Source: an uncultured Pelagibacteraceae bacterium (GTDB lineage: Bacteria > Pseudomonadota > Alphaproteobacteria > Pelagibacterales > Pelagibacteraceae). Taken from it: a DNA stretch of 64,000 nt. Location of the stretch: NCBI GenBank assembly GCA_902629585.1, contig CACORI010000001.1, forward strand, positions 94,427 to 158,426, read 5' to 3'. The stretch's first letter is position 1. The number at the start of each line of letters is the position of its first letter. Of the stretch, positions 19,342 to 28,522 are shown piece after piece. The notes under the pieces were generated by a model, which saw only the letters and a list, made by a program, of their open reading frames with translations, had not been told where the DNA came from and did not search any database. A program made the translations under genes and the position numbers.

Positions 19342-21120
19342 ATGACAAAAATGACAACAGAAGAAGCGTTTGTAAAAGTTTTACAGATGCATGGAATTGA
19401 ACATGCTTTCGGAATCATTGGTTCGGCATTCATGCCAATTTCAGATATCTTTCCTGATGCAGGAATAACTTTCTGGGATGTCGCTCATGAAACAAATGGA
19501 GGTTTAATTGCTGATGGTTATACGAGAGCTACAGGAAAAATGTCAATGGTTATTGCGCAAAATGGGCCAGGTATAACAGGATTAGTAACTCCAATTAAAA
19601 CAGCTTATTGGAATCACACACCTTTATTATTAGTAACACCGCAAGCAGCAAATAAAACTATGGGTCAAGGTGGTTTTCAAGAAGTCGAGCAGATGAACTT
19701 ATTTAAAGATATGGTATGTTATCAGGAAGAAGTAAGAGATCCATCAAGAATGGCAGAGGTCTTGAATCGAGTTATTGAAAAAGCAATTCGAGGATCAGCA
19801 CCAGCACAAATTAATGTTCCAAGAGATTATTGGACACAAGTTATTGATATTGAATTGCCGCCAATTGTAAGGTTAGAAAGACAAGGGGGAGGTGCAGAAG
19901 CAATTGATAGGGCAGCAGAATTATTATCTCATGCTAAGTTCCCAGTTATTTTATCTGGGGCAGGAGTTGTTATTGGTGGAGCGATTGAGGAAACTAGGAA
20001 ACTTGCTGAAAAATTAGATGCACCTGTATGCTCAGGTTATCAACACAATGATAGTTTTCCTGGAAGCCATCCTTTAGCGGTTGGACCGTTAGGATATAAT
20101 GGATCAAAAGCAGCAATGGAATTAATTTCAAAAGCTGATGTTGTTTTAGCATTAGGAACAAGATTAAATCCATTTTCAACACTTCCGGGTTATGGCATTG
20201 ATTACTGGCCAAAAAATGCAAGCATAATTCAAGTTGATATTAATCCAGATAGAATTGGTTTAACAAAAAAAGTAACTGTAGGAATTAGTGGAGATGCAAA
20301 ATTAGTTGCTCAACAAATTTTTGACAAACTATCCTCAAAAGCAGGAGAAATTGATAGACAAAAAAGAAAAGATTTAATTCATCAAACAAAATCTGCTTGG
20401 TTGCAGAAATTGGCAAGTTTAGACCATGAAGATGATGATGAAGGAACTGTTTGGAACAAAGAAGCAAGAGAGAGAGACTCGGATAGAATGTCTCCTAGGC
20501 AAGCATGGAGAGCAATTCAAGCTGGAATGCCAGAGGACGTTATCATATCAAGTGACATTGGTAATAATTGTGCAATTGGAAATGCTTACCCAACTTTTGA
20601 AAAACCTAGAAAGTATTTAGCTCCTGGATTATTTGGACCTTGTGGGTATGGTTTTCCATCAATCCTTGGTGCAAAGATAGGATGTCCAGATACTCCAGTA
20701 ATCGGTTTCGCAGGCGACGGAGCTTTTGGAATAAGTATGAACGAAATGAGTTCATGTGCAAGAGAAGAATGGCCAGCTATTACAATGGTTATTTTTAGAA
20801 ATTATCAGTGGGGTGCGGAAAAAAGAAATACAACTCTATGGTTTGATAATAATTTTGTAGGAACAGAACTTGATCCTGAATTAAGTTATGCAAAAGTTGC
20901 TGATGCTTGTGGATTAAAAGGTGTTACAGTCAAAACTATGGAAGAAACCACAAATGCTATAAAGCAATCATGTGAAGATCAAAAAAAAGGAATAACGACA
21001 TTTATTGAGGTAATTCTTAATCAAGAACTTGGAGAGCCTTTTAGAAGAGATGCAATGAAAAAACCAGTTAGGGTTGCTGGTATCAATAAAGGAGACATGA
21101 AACCTCAAAAGCTTATTTGA
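19342..21120 (+). CDS. xsc: sulfoacetaldehyde acetyltransferase
   Basis: TPP enzyme; MTTEEAFVKVLQMHGIEHAFGIIGSAFMPISDIFPDAGITFWDVAHE...YTRATGKMSMVIAQNGPGITG...TPQAANKTMGQGGFQEVEQM characteristic of Xsc. Confidence 0.95.
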   Translation: MTKMTTEEAFVKVLQMHGIEHAFGIIGSAFMPISDIFPDAGITFWDVAHETNGGLIADGYTRATGKMSMVIAQNGPGITGLVTPIKTAYWNHTPLLLVTPQAANKTMGQGGFQEVEQMNLFKDMVCYQEEVRDPSRMAEVLNRVIEKAIRGSAPAQINVPRDYWTQVIDIELPPIVRLERQGGGAEAIDRAAELLSHAKFPVILSGAGVVIGGAIEETRKLAEKLDAPVCSGYQHNDSFPGSHPLAVGPLGYNGSKAAMELISKADVVLALGTRLNPFSTLPGYGIDYWPKNASIIQVDINPDRIGLTKKVTVGISGDAKLVAQQIFDKLSSKAGEIDRQKRKDLIHQTKSAWLQKLASLDHEDDDEGTVWNKEARERDSDRMSPRQAWRAIQAGMPEDVIISSDIGNNCAIGNAYPTFEKPRKYLAPGLFGPCGYGFPSILGAKIGCPDTPVIGFAGDGAFGISMNEMSSCAREEWPAITMVIFRNYQWGAEKRNTTLWFDNNFVGTELDPELSYAKVADACGLKGVTVKTMEETTNAIKQSCEDQKKGITTFIEVILNQELGEPFRRDAMKKPVRVAGINKGDMKPQKLI

Positions 21121-21130
21121 GAGATTCAAA

Positions 21131-22324
21131 TTGATGTTAAGATATTTTTCAATATCTTTAATAACTATAATATTTTCTTTATATGCATTTGAAATTTATT
21201 TACCCTTTAAGGAAAAGTTCTCAAAAGAAAAACTTTTAAAAGATCAAATTTTAAAAGAACAATTGTATGAGAGACAATCAGGAAAAAAATGGGATAAAAG
21301 AAAAAGACTTCAAGTTTATGATGATTTAAAACAAATAAATGAAGATATTGTCATAAGATCTCAACCTGCATATTTTTTAAAAAAATCTAACTATCCAATT
21401 TTTCCTTTATCTGGTATTTCGAATTCAGAAACAATTCATTGTAATGAAAATGGATATTTCTCAATTTATCAAAGCGATAGACATGGATTTAATAATCCAG
21501 ATGAAGAATGGGATAGTGAAGAAATTGAATATCTTTTAATTGGAGACTCGTTGACTCATGGTTCTTGTGTTAACAGACCAAATGATATTGCCTCAGTTTT
21601 AAGAACTTTATCTAATAAAACTGTTTTAAATTTAGGTTATGGGGGTAATGGCCCCTTAATTGAATATGCTGTTTTACGAGAATATCTAAATTCGAACATT
21701 AAAAAAGTTTTATGGATGTATTACGAAAGTAATGATTTATTTGAATTGGTAAATGAGAGAACAAATGAGAATCTTTTAAAATATCTAAACTCTATTAATT
21801 ATTCTCAAAATTTAATAGATAAGCAAGAAGATATCGATAGTTTACTGAAAAAAAACTTTCAAGTCGAACTTAAAACCCGACTTGAAAATCAAGTAATTAA
21901 TAACGCCACTAAGATTAAAGATGATTATCCACTAAAATACAAAATTTTAAAATTTATCAGGTTAAATAGAACAAAAAAAATTTTTAAAAAAAAGGATACA
22001 ACTTATGAGGATATTATTTTTAAAGAATTTGAAAAAATCTTGAAACTCTCAGTTGATTTAAGCAAAGCAAACAATTCAAGATTTGTTTTTGTATATGTGC
22101 CTGAATACAGAAGGTATAGTGGTGAAAAATATTCAGATGAAAATTACGATAAAATTGTATCAATAGTTAAAAAATTAGATATCAATTTTATTGATGTAAG
22201 AGAATTTTTTGATAATGAAAGTAATCCAAAAAATTTTTTCCCTTCCCAACCATTTGCTTGGCATTATAATATAGAAGGTTACAAAAAAATTGCTGAAACT
22301 ATTTATAAATATACAAAAGGTTAA
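21131..22324 (+). CDS. SGNH-hydrolase-like protein with N-terminal TM anchor
   Basis: N-terminal hydrophobic segment; YLLIGDSLTHGSCV block, NLGYGGNGPLIEY, and C-terminal WHYNIEGYKKIAE (D/x-x-H-like block). Confidence 0.75.
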   Translation: MMLRYFSISLITIIFSLYAFEIYLPFKEKFSKEKLLKDQILKEQLYERQSGKKWDKRKRLQVYDDLKQINEDIVIRSQPAYFLKKSNYPIFPLSGISNSETIHCNENGYFSIYQSDRHGFNNPDEEWDSEEIEYLLIGDSLTHGSCVNRPNDIASVLRTLSNKTVLNLGYGGNGPLIEYAVLREYLNSNIKKVLWMYYESNDLFELVNERTNENLLKYLNSINYSQNLIDKQEDIDSLLKKNFQVELKTRLENQVINNATKIKDDYPLKYKILKFIRLNRTKKIFKKKDTTYEDIIFKEFEKILKLSVDLSKANNSRFVFVYVPEYRRYSGEKYSDENYDKIVSIVKKLDINFIDVREFFDNESNPKNFFPSQPFAWHYNIEGYKKIAETIYKYTKG

Positions 22325-22337
22325 ATACTAATTTAAT

Positions 22338-22487
22338 ATGAGTTTTATAAAAGAATTATGGGATTTTTTAAAAGTTAGAAAAAAGTATTGGCTTTTACCA
22401 ATTATTATTTTCTTTTTTATATTTGGTGGATTGATAGTTTTAACTAAAGGCTCTGTGGTTGCTCCATTTATATATACAATATTATGA
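22338..22487 (+). CDS. DUF5989-like small membrane protein (49 aa)
   Basis: MSFIKELWDFLKVRKKYWLLPIIIFFFIFGGLIVLTKGSVVAPFIYTIL*. Confidence 0.75.
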   Translation: MSFIKELWDFLKVRKKYWLLPIIIFFFIFGGLIVLTKGSVVAPFIYTIL

Positions 22488-22508
22488 AAAACTTTACTTA
22501 AAGTTTAG

Positions 22509-23489
22509 ATGAGATCATTTTTTAAATTAAGTTTAATTTATATATTTATATTTGAAATAATTTTTCAATTAACCATTTTTTTTAATTTTAAATTTATAAA
22601 AATACCAGACTTATTTTATAATGGTTATTGTCACCAAAAATATTGGAATTTTAATCCAAAACCTATTTCCTTTAAAGATAATACAAAATATCATCCAATA
22701 TTATCATTTGTAAAAAACGACGTAAATATTCCAACCTCTATTAATAAAAGTGCCATTATTGAAAGTAATTCATTTAATATAAAAAATATCTCTCTTTATG
22801 GTAGTTCATATATTAATCATGATGATTTTAAATTATTAATTTCTGAAAATGATAATTTTAATTTCAAAAATTATGCACTAAATTCTTATGGTTTAGATCA
22901 GATATTTCTTTCTTATAAATTAACTGCACATATGAATCAAAATAGAACAATTGTGATTGGATTTTTGTTAGAGGATTTAGATAGGTCAATCTTTAGCAAA
23001 AGAGATTACGAAAAAGTTAAATTAGAATTAGAAAACAATAATTTTGTTATGAAAAATATCCCAGTTGATATAGATAAAATAGATAGTTTTAAAACAGATT
23101 TCTATTTATTCAAATTTTTAAAAAATTTTTATAATCTTTTCAAGAATGATTTTGATCCAAGACATGATGATTGTAAGCAAGAATATAAAGTAAAATTATT
23201 AAATTTTTATTTAGATGAGATTTATAAAATATCAAAAAAATATAATCAAAAATTGATTATTATTACTTTTAATTTAGAGGAGGATTTAACAAAATATCCA
23301 ACCTGGAGATATGACTTAATATTAAATGCTTTGAATAAAAAAAATATACAACATATTGACTCGTACAAAATTTTGAAAAATAAATCTATTAATAAAGAAG
23401 ATGAAATAAGAAGTTACTTTGGACTTGATAAACATAATAATAAAAAAAGCTTCAAGTATATTGTTGAAAATTTATTTCAAAGTTTATAA
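22509..23489 (+). CDS. diverged SGNH-like/hypothetical protein with N-terminal TM anchor
   Basis: 326 aa; N-terminal hydrophobic helix, ISLYGSSYINHDDF in GDS position, C-terminal GLDKHNNKKSFKYIVENL in DxxH position. Confidence 0.6.
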   Translation: MRSFFKLSLIYIFIFEIIFQLTIFFNFKFIKIPDLFYNGYCHQKYWNFNPKPISFKDNTKYHPILSFVKNDVNIPTSINKSAIIESNSFNIKNISLYGSSYINHDDFKLLISENDNFNFKNYALNSYGLDQIFLSYKLTAHMNQNRTIVIGFLLEDLDRSIFSKRDYEKVKLELENNNFVMKNIPVDIDKIDSFKTDFYLFKFLKNFYNLFKNDFDPRHDDCKQEYKVKLLNFYLDEIYKISKKYNQKLIIITFNLEEDLTKYPTWRYDLILNALNKKNIQHIDSYKILKNKSINKEDEIRSYFGLDKHNNKKSFKYIVENLFQSL

Positions 23490-23645
23490 CGCTATATAAG
23501 TAAAAGGAATAATTGCTTTAATCACTGCAATTACACCTATAATCATTAAAATAAGAAAAAGTAAAAGAAATACCAAGAATTGTGTTGGAGGGGTATTTTT
23601 TCTTAAGCTACCTAATAAATGAAAAATTAAACTAAAAAATCTCAT
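23484..23645 (-). CDS. small membrane protein (53 aa), possibly related to DUF5989
   Basis: MRFFSLIFHLLGSLRKNTPPTQFLVFLLLFLILMIIGVIAVIKAIIPFTYIAL*; overlaps carbamoyltransferase start by 4 bp region downstream. Confidence 0.6.
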   Translation of the reverse strand: MRFFSLIFHLLGSLRKNTPPTQFLVFLLLFLILMIIGVIAVIKAIIPFTYIAL

Positions 23646-25348
23646 TTCCTTTTATATAATCCTGTCTCTGTAAGTAAATATTTAATTCCCATTCTTTCGA
23701 TTGCCAAAAAAGCATCCTCTTTATCATAAACCATTGGATCTGAGGAAATATTAAAAGAAGTGTTAGCAACTACTTGAATTTTATGTTTGTTCAAACTCAT
23801 TAATAGTTTTCCCAGTAAACTTTCTTCATCACAAATTTGTACTCTAGAGGTGTTATCAACGTGTATAACACCTTTAATTTCTTGTAAAACATTATCTTTC
23901 GGTGTTGCTGTTGCTCCCATGTGTGTATAACAATTCATTAATTTTTTTTCTAAATGAAAGTAATTTTCAGCGTCTTTTTTAAGCACCGCAGGTGCAGTTG
24001 GTCTGAAAATATTTCTTTTTTTAATGTCTGTGCTTAATATTTTTATTAATTCAGATTTATGAGCATTACATATTAAAGATCTATGTCCAAGAGCTCTTGG
24101 TCCAGTTTCAATATTTGAAAAACAAGTAGCAATAATTTGATCTTCAGCAATAGTCTCTGCAGCTTTTTCTATAGAATTATTATTACCTGCTATTTTTTCA
24201 AATACTAAATCATAAAATTCCTCACTAGACTTTACAATCCCAGGAAAAATATTTTTGTTTAGATTGTTCCTTGTTGCTGTTTTGTTGTTTTTATTTATAA
24301 ATCCATAATATGCTGCTCCAATCGCTGCTCCTGAATCTCCAGGTGAGGGAGGTAAGTTTAATTTTTCAATAAAATCTAAATTTGCAGCTTTTCTTACAGC
24401 AGAACTATTCATTGCTACCCCACCTGAAAATAAAAAATTCTTCTCACCAGTTAATTCATGAGCGTATTTAAAAATAGCAAATAATAAATCCTCTAATAGT
24501 TTTTGAGCTGATGCAGCTATATTTGCATAAGTCTTGAAATCTTCAGTACCAACCTCAAAAGGTAAATCTGGTCTTCTAGGTTTTACACCTAATTCATCTA
24601 CTAATAAGTCAGAGTAAGATCTATCTGTTCTTCTAACGTAATCGTAATACTTCGTATCAATGTATAATTTATTATTTTCAAATTTAATAGTTTTACTTAA
24701 AATATCGTAATACTTTGGTTCACCAAAAGAGGCAAGACCCATCATCTTGTATTCACCTTCGTTAACTGCAAATCCTAAAAAATCAGTAATTGCTGAATAA
24801 AATAAACCTAAAGAATTCGGATATTCTGAACTCCATACATTTACAATTTCGTTATGAGATTTTACATGATGAATAGATGTACAATATTTATCACCGTATC
24901 CATCTACCACTACAGATACACATGGAAACTCGTTATAATAATATAAAGCACTTAATGTATGACTTAAGTGATGTTCAGCATAAAGAATAGGAATTTTTTT
25001 TACATTTAAATACTTTGAAAGATCCATGTGAAATCTCATTGATGATCTCCAAGCATTTTTAAAATAATTTCTAGTTAAATCATTTTTTATAGGATTATAT
25101 TTTACAGAATGTTTTAAAACTGTAATCCATGCCCTAACTGGTTTTTCATAAAAGGATATGGATGTTAAGTTTTTTTCAGATAAATCATAGTTCTTAATCA
25201 TTTCAAGTAGACTTTGTCTTGGAAATGATTTGTCACCCTTTACTCTAGACAACCACTCTTCTTTTTTAAAATCAATGATATTTCCATTTGAGTCCAGCAG
25301 AGCAACAGATGCATCATGATAATAGCCAGATATACCAAGATAGAACAA
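23642..25348 (-). CDS. NodU/CmcH/SxtI-type carbamoyltransferase
   Basis: YLGISGYYHDASVALLDSNGNIIDFKKEEWLSRVKGDKSFP, AEHHLSHTLSALY, LFSGGVAMNSSAVRK, ETGPRALGHRSLICNA, FRPTAPAVL, VVANTSFNISSDPMV. Confidence 0.95.
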   Translation of the reverse strand: MFYLGISGYYHDASVALLDSNGNIIDFKKEEWLSRVKGDKSFPRQSLLEMIKNYDLSEKNLTSISFYEKPVRAWITVLKHSVKYNPIKNDLTRNYFKNAWRSSMRFHMDLSKYLNVKKIPILYAEHHLSHTLSALYYYNEFPCVSVVVDGYGDKYCTSIHHVKSHNEIVNVWSSEYPNSLGLFYSAITDFLGFAVNEGEYKMMGLASFGEPKYYDILSKTIKFENNKLYIDTKYYDYVRRTDRSYSDLLVDELGVKPRRPDLPFEVGTEDFKTYANIAASAQKLLEDLLFAIFKYAHELTGEKNFLFSGGVAMNSSAVRKAANLDFIEKLNLPPSPGDSGAAIGAAYYGFINKNNKTATRNNLNKNIFPGIVKSSEEFYDLVFEKIAGNNNSIEKAAETIAEDQIIATCFSNIETGPRALGHRSLICNAHKSELIKILSTDIKKRNIFRPTAPAVLKKDAENYFHLEKKLMNCYTHMGATATPKDNVLQEIKGVIHVDNTSRVQICDEESLLGKLLMSLNKHKIQVVANTSFNISSDPMVYDKEDAFLAIERMGIKYLLTETGLYKRK

Positions 25349-25351
25349 TTA

Positions 25352-26098
25352 TTAAACCACACTATTTGAATTTGAGGACATTAAATTTCTTTTATCTTTA
25401 TCTGGTATAGAAATTAAATTTACAACTTTCCCAAATACATTGATTATAAAATTTAATATTGGATCAAATATTTTATTCAAAAACTTCAAATTTTTATAAT
25501 AGAACATTCTGAATCTGTTTTTCATTTTTTCCCTTTTAAAGGCAATTTGTAATCTTGCTTCTGGAAATTTGGATTCATAAAATTTCTTTGCCATTCCATG
25601 GTGAACTAATTCATCTTTTTGAATTGCTTCTAATGTTGCTTCTGAATCATCTGCATGACCAAGTTCATCATCCATAATATTTTTTAAAGTATCAACAGAT
25701 TTAGTGTCTTTTATTCTTTTACTTAAATAATCAAAAGACTCTTTTGCCAAATATTCGTTAGAATAGACAAATTCAACAAATTTTTTTAATGGAAATTTTT
25801 CAACTAAAAAACCTTCTTTATCAACATAGCCTTTTAGAATTACATTTTGTGGTGAAAATTTATATTCTCTTTTAAACTCTCCTACTCCATTTTTAACCTG
25901 GTTTGACAAAACCTGGAAAAGTAAACCAGCATGTCTATATTCATCTAATGCATGTCTAATGTAACCTAACTTTAGTTTTGATGAAGTAGTCTTTTTTGCT
26001 GCAGTAAGCATTTCTAATGCCGAACCATATTCTGCATATGCAAATTCAACCAGGGTTCCTAATAAATCCTGGTCTTTTTTATCCGGTGATATAATCAT
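25352..26098 (-). CDS. ferritin-like di-iron domain protein
   Basis: Two ExxH-type motifs in helices (DEYRHAGLLF and DDELGHADDSEATLEAIQ) plus helix NEYLAKESFDYL; rubrerythrin/ferritin-like. Confidence 0.75.
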   Translation of the reverse strand: MIISPDKKDQDLLGTLVEFAYAEYGSALEMLTAAKKTTSSKLKLGYIRHALDEYRHAGLLFQVLSNQVKNGVGEFKREYKFSPQNVILKGYVDKEGFLVEKFPLKKFVEFVYSNEYLAKESFDYLSKRIKDTKSVDTLKNIMDDELGHADDSEATLEAIQKDELVHHGMAKKFYESKFPEARLQIAFKREKMKNRFRMFYYKNLKFLNKIFDPILNFIINVFGKVVNLISIPDKDKRNLMSSNSNSVV

Positions 26099-26262
26099 AA
26101 TTAAATATAAATTTGTTTCCTATTACCATATCATTAAAAAATATTCCTGCAACTTTTGAGGTTTCTTTCGTCGCAGCTGTAAATCTAAGATTTTAGATGT
26201 TTTATTAAAATTAATCTTTAAAATTTTAAACATTCGTTTAATTTTATAGTAGTCTACCTTCT

Positions 26263-27567
26263 ATGACAGTTATCAATGACTATAATTGTAGTTGGGTGAA
26301 TGATCTGTGTAAAAGGAGTAATATAAAGATACTCTCATCAGATTTAAATTGTGAATGGTTGATTATTGGTGCTGGCTATACAGGTTTGTCAGCTGCAAGA
26401 AAGTTAGGCCAACTTTATCCAAATCAAAAGATATTATTAGTAGATGCTCAATTGGCAGGTGAGGGTGCAAGTTCAAGAAATTCAGGTTATTTAGTTGATA
26501 CAACTCTTAATGATGGTTTTACTTCTAATAAAGAATTAGAAAATTATAAAAAAAAGTCTGATATTTATAAATTGGGAATAGATGCAGTTAAAAAATTTAT
26601 AAAAGAGTATCAAGTTGATTGTGATTGGAACGAGTGTGGAAAATATTTTGCATCCTCTAACCCCAAAGATGAAAACATTTTAAAAAATTTCTCTAAAACT
26701 CTCTCTAATTTGAAATTTGAGCATAACTTGTTATCTAATAAAGATCTTACCAATAGATTAGGAACTAAATTTTATAATATTGCGCTTTATACAAAAGGAG
26801 GAATTTTATTGCATCCAGGAAAGTTAGTAAGAGCAATGATTGATACATTGCCTGAGAATGTAATACTTTATGAGAATTCATTTTTATTAAAATGGAAAAA
26901 GATTGATGGTTTAATAAATTGCAATTTTAAAAATGGCTCAATAAATTCAAAAAAAATAATCTTTGCAACTAATGGATTTCTTAAATCACTTGGTATCAAA
27001 GCAAATTATAATTTTCCAATTACTTTAACTGCAAGTATGACAAGGCCTTTAACTGAAAAAGAATTTACATCAATTGGTGAACCTAAAGAGTGGGGTGTTT
27101 TACCCGTCAGACCAATGGGTGCGACGATTAGAATGACCAAAGATAGAAGAATTTTAATAAGAAATACCGCAGAGGTTCACAATCCTTACCAGATGTCTAA
27201 ATCTAATTTGGAAAAAAGATCTATAAAGCAAAAAATTGGTATAAAAAAAAGATTTCCTCAATTACCAGATGATTTAATTCAATCAACTTGGTCAGGAATT
27301 GTTTCAAGAACTAGAAATAGTTCTCAAATTTTTGAAAAAATTGATGAAAATATATTTGTTGCAGGTTGTTATAATGGTTCAGGTATTGGAGTAGGGACAT
27401 TGTTTGGTGAACAAATTGCTATTAAGGCTAGTAATGAACACACAAAAGAAATTGAAACTATTGAGGCAAGAAGTAAACCAACTTGGCTACCACCACAACC
27501 TTTTCTGGATTTAGGAGTAAAAGCCAGACTTATGTATGAAAGGTTACGAGCTAGATCTGAAATTTAA
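26263..27567 (+). CDS. FAD-dependent oxidoreductase (DAO family)
   Basis: EWLIIGAGYTGLSAARKLGQLYPNQKILLVDAQLAGEGASSRNSGYLVD; C-terminal GCYNGSGIGVGTLFGEQIA. Confidence 0.92.
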   Translation: MTVINDYNCSWVNDLCKRSNIKILSSDLNCEWLIIGAGYTGLSAARKLGQLYPNQKILLVDAQLAGEGASSRNSGYLVDTTLNDGFTSNKELENYKKKSDIYKLGIDAVKKFIKEYQVDCDWNECGKYFASSNPKDENILKNFSKTLSNLKFEHNLLSNKDLTNRLGTKFYNIALYTKGGILLHPGKLVRAMIDTLPENVILYENSFLLKWKKIDGLINCNFKNGSINSKKIIFATNGFLKSLGIKANYNFPITLTASMTRPLTEKEFTSIGEPKEWGVLPVRPMGATIRMTKDRRILIRNTAEVHNPYQMSKSNLEKRSIKQKIGIKKRFPQLPDDLIQSTWSGIVSRTRNSSQIFEKIDENIFVAGCYNGSGIGVGTLFGEQIAIKASNEHTKEIETIEARSKPTWLPPQPFLDLGVKARLMYERLRARSEI

Positions 27568-27594
27568 CCTGGGCGTTCTGTTGCCAGGTGCCCC
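27568..27594. promoter_or_regulatory. GC-rich nested hairpin element in 28-bp convergent intergenic gap
   Basis: cctgggcgttctgttgccaggtgcccc; GGGC...GCCC enclosing CTG-ttgc-CAG; not followed by a T tract. Confidence 0.4.
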
Positions 27595-27595
27595 A

Positions 27596-27715
27596 TTATA
27601 AATTCATATCAGACCAGTTTTTATCGTTGAACCTATCAAGCTCTTTTTTAGTAAAGGGTCTGAATAATACCCAAGCAACAACAATCACCATAGCTAAGAG
27701 AATTAATGTTTGCAT
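27596..27715 (-). CDS. small single-TM protein (39 aa)
   Basis: MQTLILLAMVIVVAWVLFRPFTKKELDRFNDKNWSDMNL*. Confidence 0.5.
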   Translation of the reverse strand: MQTLILLAMVIVVAWVLFRPFTKKELDRFNDKNWSDMNL

Positions 27716-27718
27716 AAT

Positions 27719-28522
27719 TTAGTTTATTACAGACATAGGATCCAGTCTAGTTTGAAACCAGTTAACCCTAAAATCAAGATGTGGACCAGTTGATCTTCCA
27801 GTTGAACCAACTGTCCCAATTATATCTCCTTGATTAATTTTATCTCCAACAGAAACCATTACATTTTCGAGATGTGAATAAATAGTTGAAATGCCATGAC
27901 CATGATCCATAATTATTGTTCCACCAGTATAATAAAGATCATCCTCTGCCATTGTAACAATACCTGACCCAGATGATTTAATCATAGTTCCTTGTTTAGC
28001 AGCAATATCAATTCCATAATGAGGCCATTTAGGTTTGCCATTTAAAATTCTTTGACTTCCATAAACGCCACTAATTATTCCTTCTACTGGCATAATAAAT
28101 TGATTTTTGAAAAAAGGTAAATCAGAATTAATTGCTCTTGCCTCACCAATTTTATTATTTTCTTCTTTAATTCTTTTATAAACTGACTCTGGTGGAGTGA
28201 CTTTACTTTCTTCTAAACCATCTATTCTTTGAATATTATATTTTCTCTTTAAGACTTTTTTAATAATTGTATCTTTTTTTCCATCAATTATTTTTGTTAT
28301 AGTTAAATCAAATTTTCTATCTCTATCTATTCCAAAAACAAAATATCCTTCTTTTGATACTTTAACTTCTTTTTTACCAATAATAATTTTAGCTGATGGG
28401 TCTGTTAAACCGACTATAAAATGTCCTTGTAAAAATTTTCCTTTAAACTCAACAGCATAAAGGTGAGTGGTAGTAAAAAAAAATATTACAAGTAAAAATT
28501 TAGATATTATTTTGCAGTCCAT
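27719..28522 (-). CDS. M23 family metallopeptidase (LytM-like)
   Basis: WPHYGIDIAAKQGTMIKSSGSGIVTMAEDDLYYTGGTIIMDHGHGISTIYSHLENVMVSVGDKINQGDIIGTVGSTGRSTGPHLDFRVNW. Confidence 0.95.
   Translation of the reverse strand: MDCKIISKFLLVIFFFTTTHLYAVEFKGKFLQGHFIVGLTDPSAKIIIGKKEVKVSKEGYFVFGIDRDRKFDLTITKIIDGKKDTIIKKVLKRKYNIQRIDGLEESKVTPPESVYKRIKEENNKIGEARAINSDLPFFKNQFIMPVEGIISGVYGSQRILNGKPKWPHYGIDIAAKQGTMIKSSGSGIVTMAEDDLYYTGGTIIMDHGHGISTIYSHLENVMVSVGDKINQGDIIGTVGSTGRSTGPHLDFRVNWFQTRLDPMSVIN

Noticed and set aside
26185-26205. Palindrome atctaagattttagat upstream of the DAO-family gene considered as operator or riboswitch stem
   Set aside because: Short AT-rich inverted repeat; no recognised riboswitch consensus around it.
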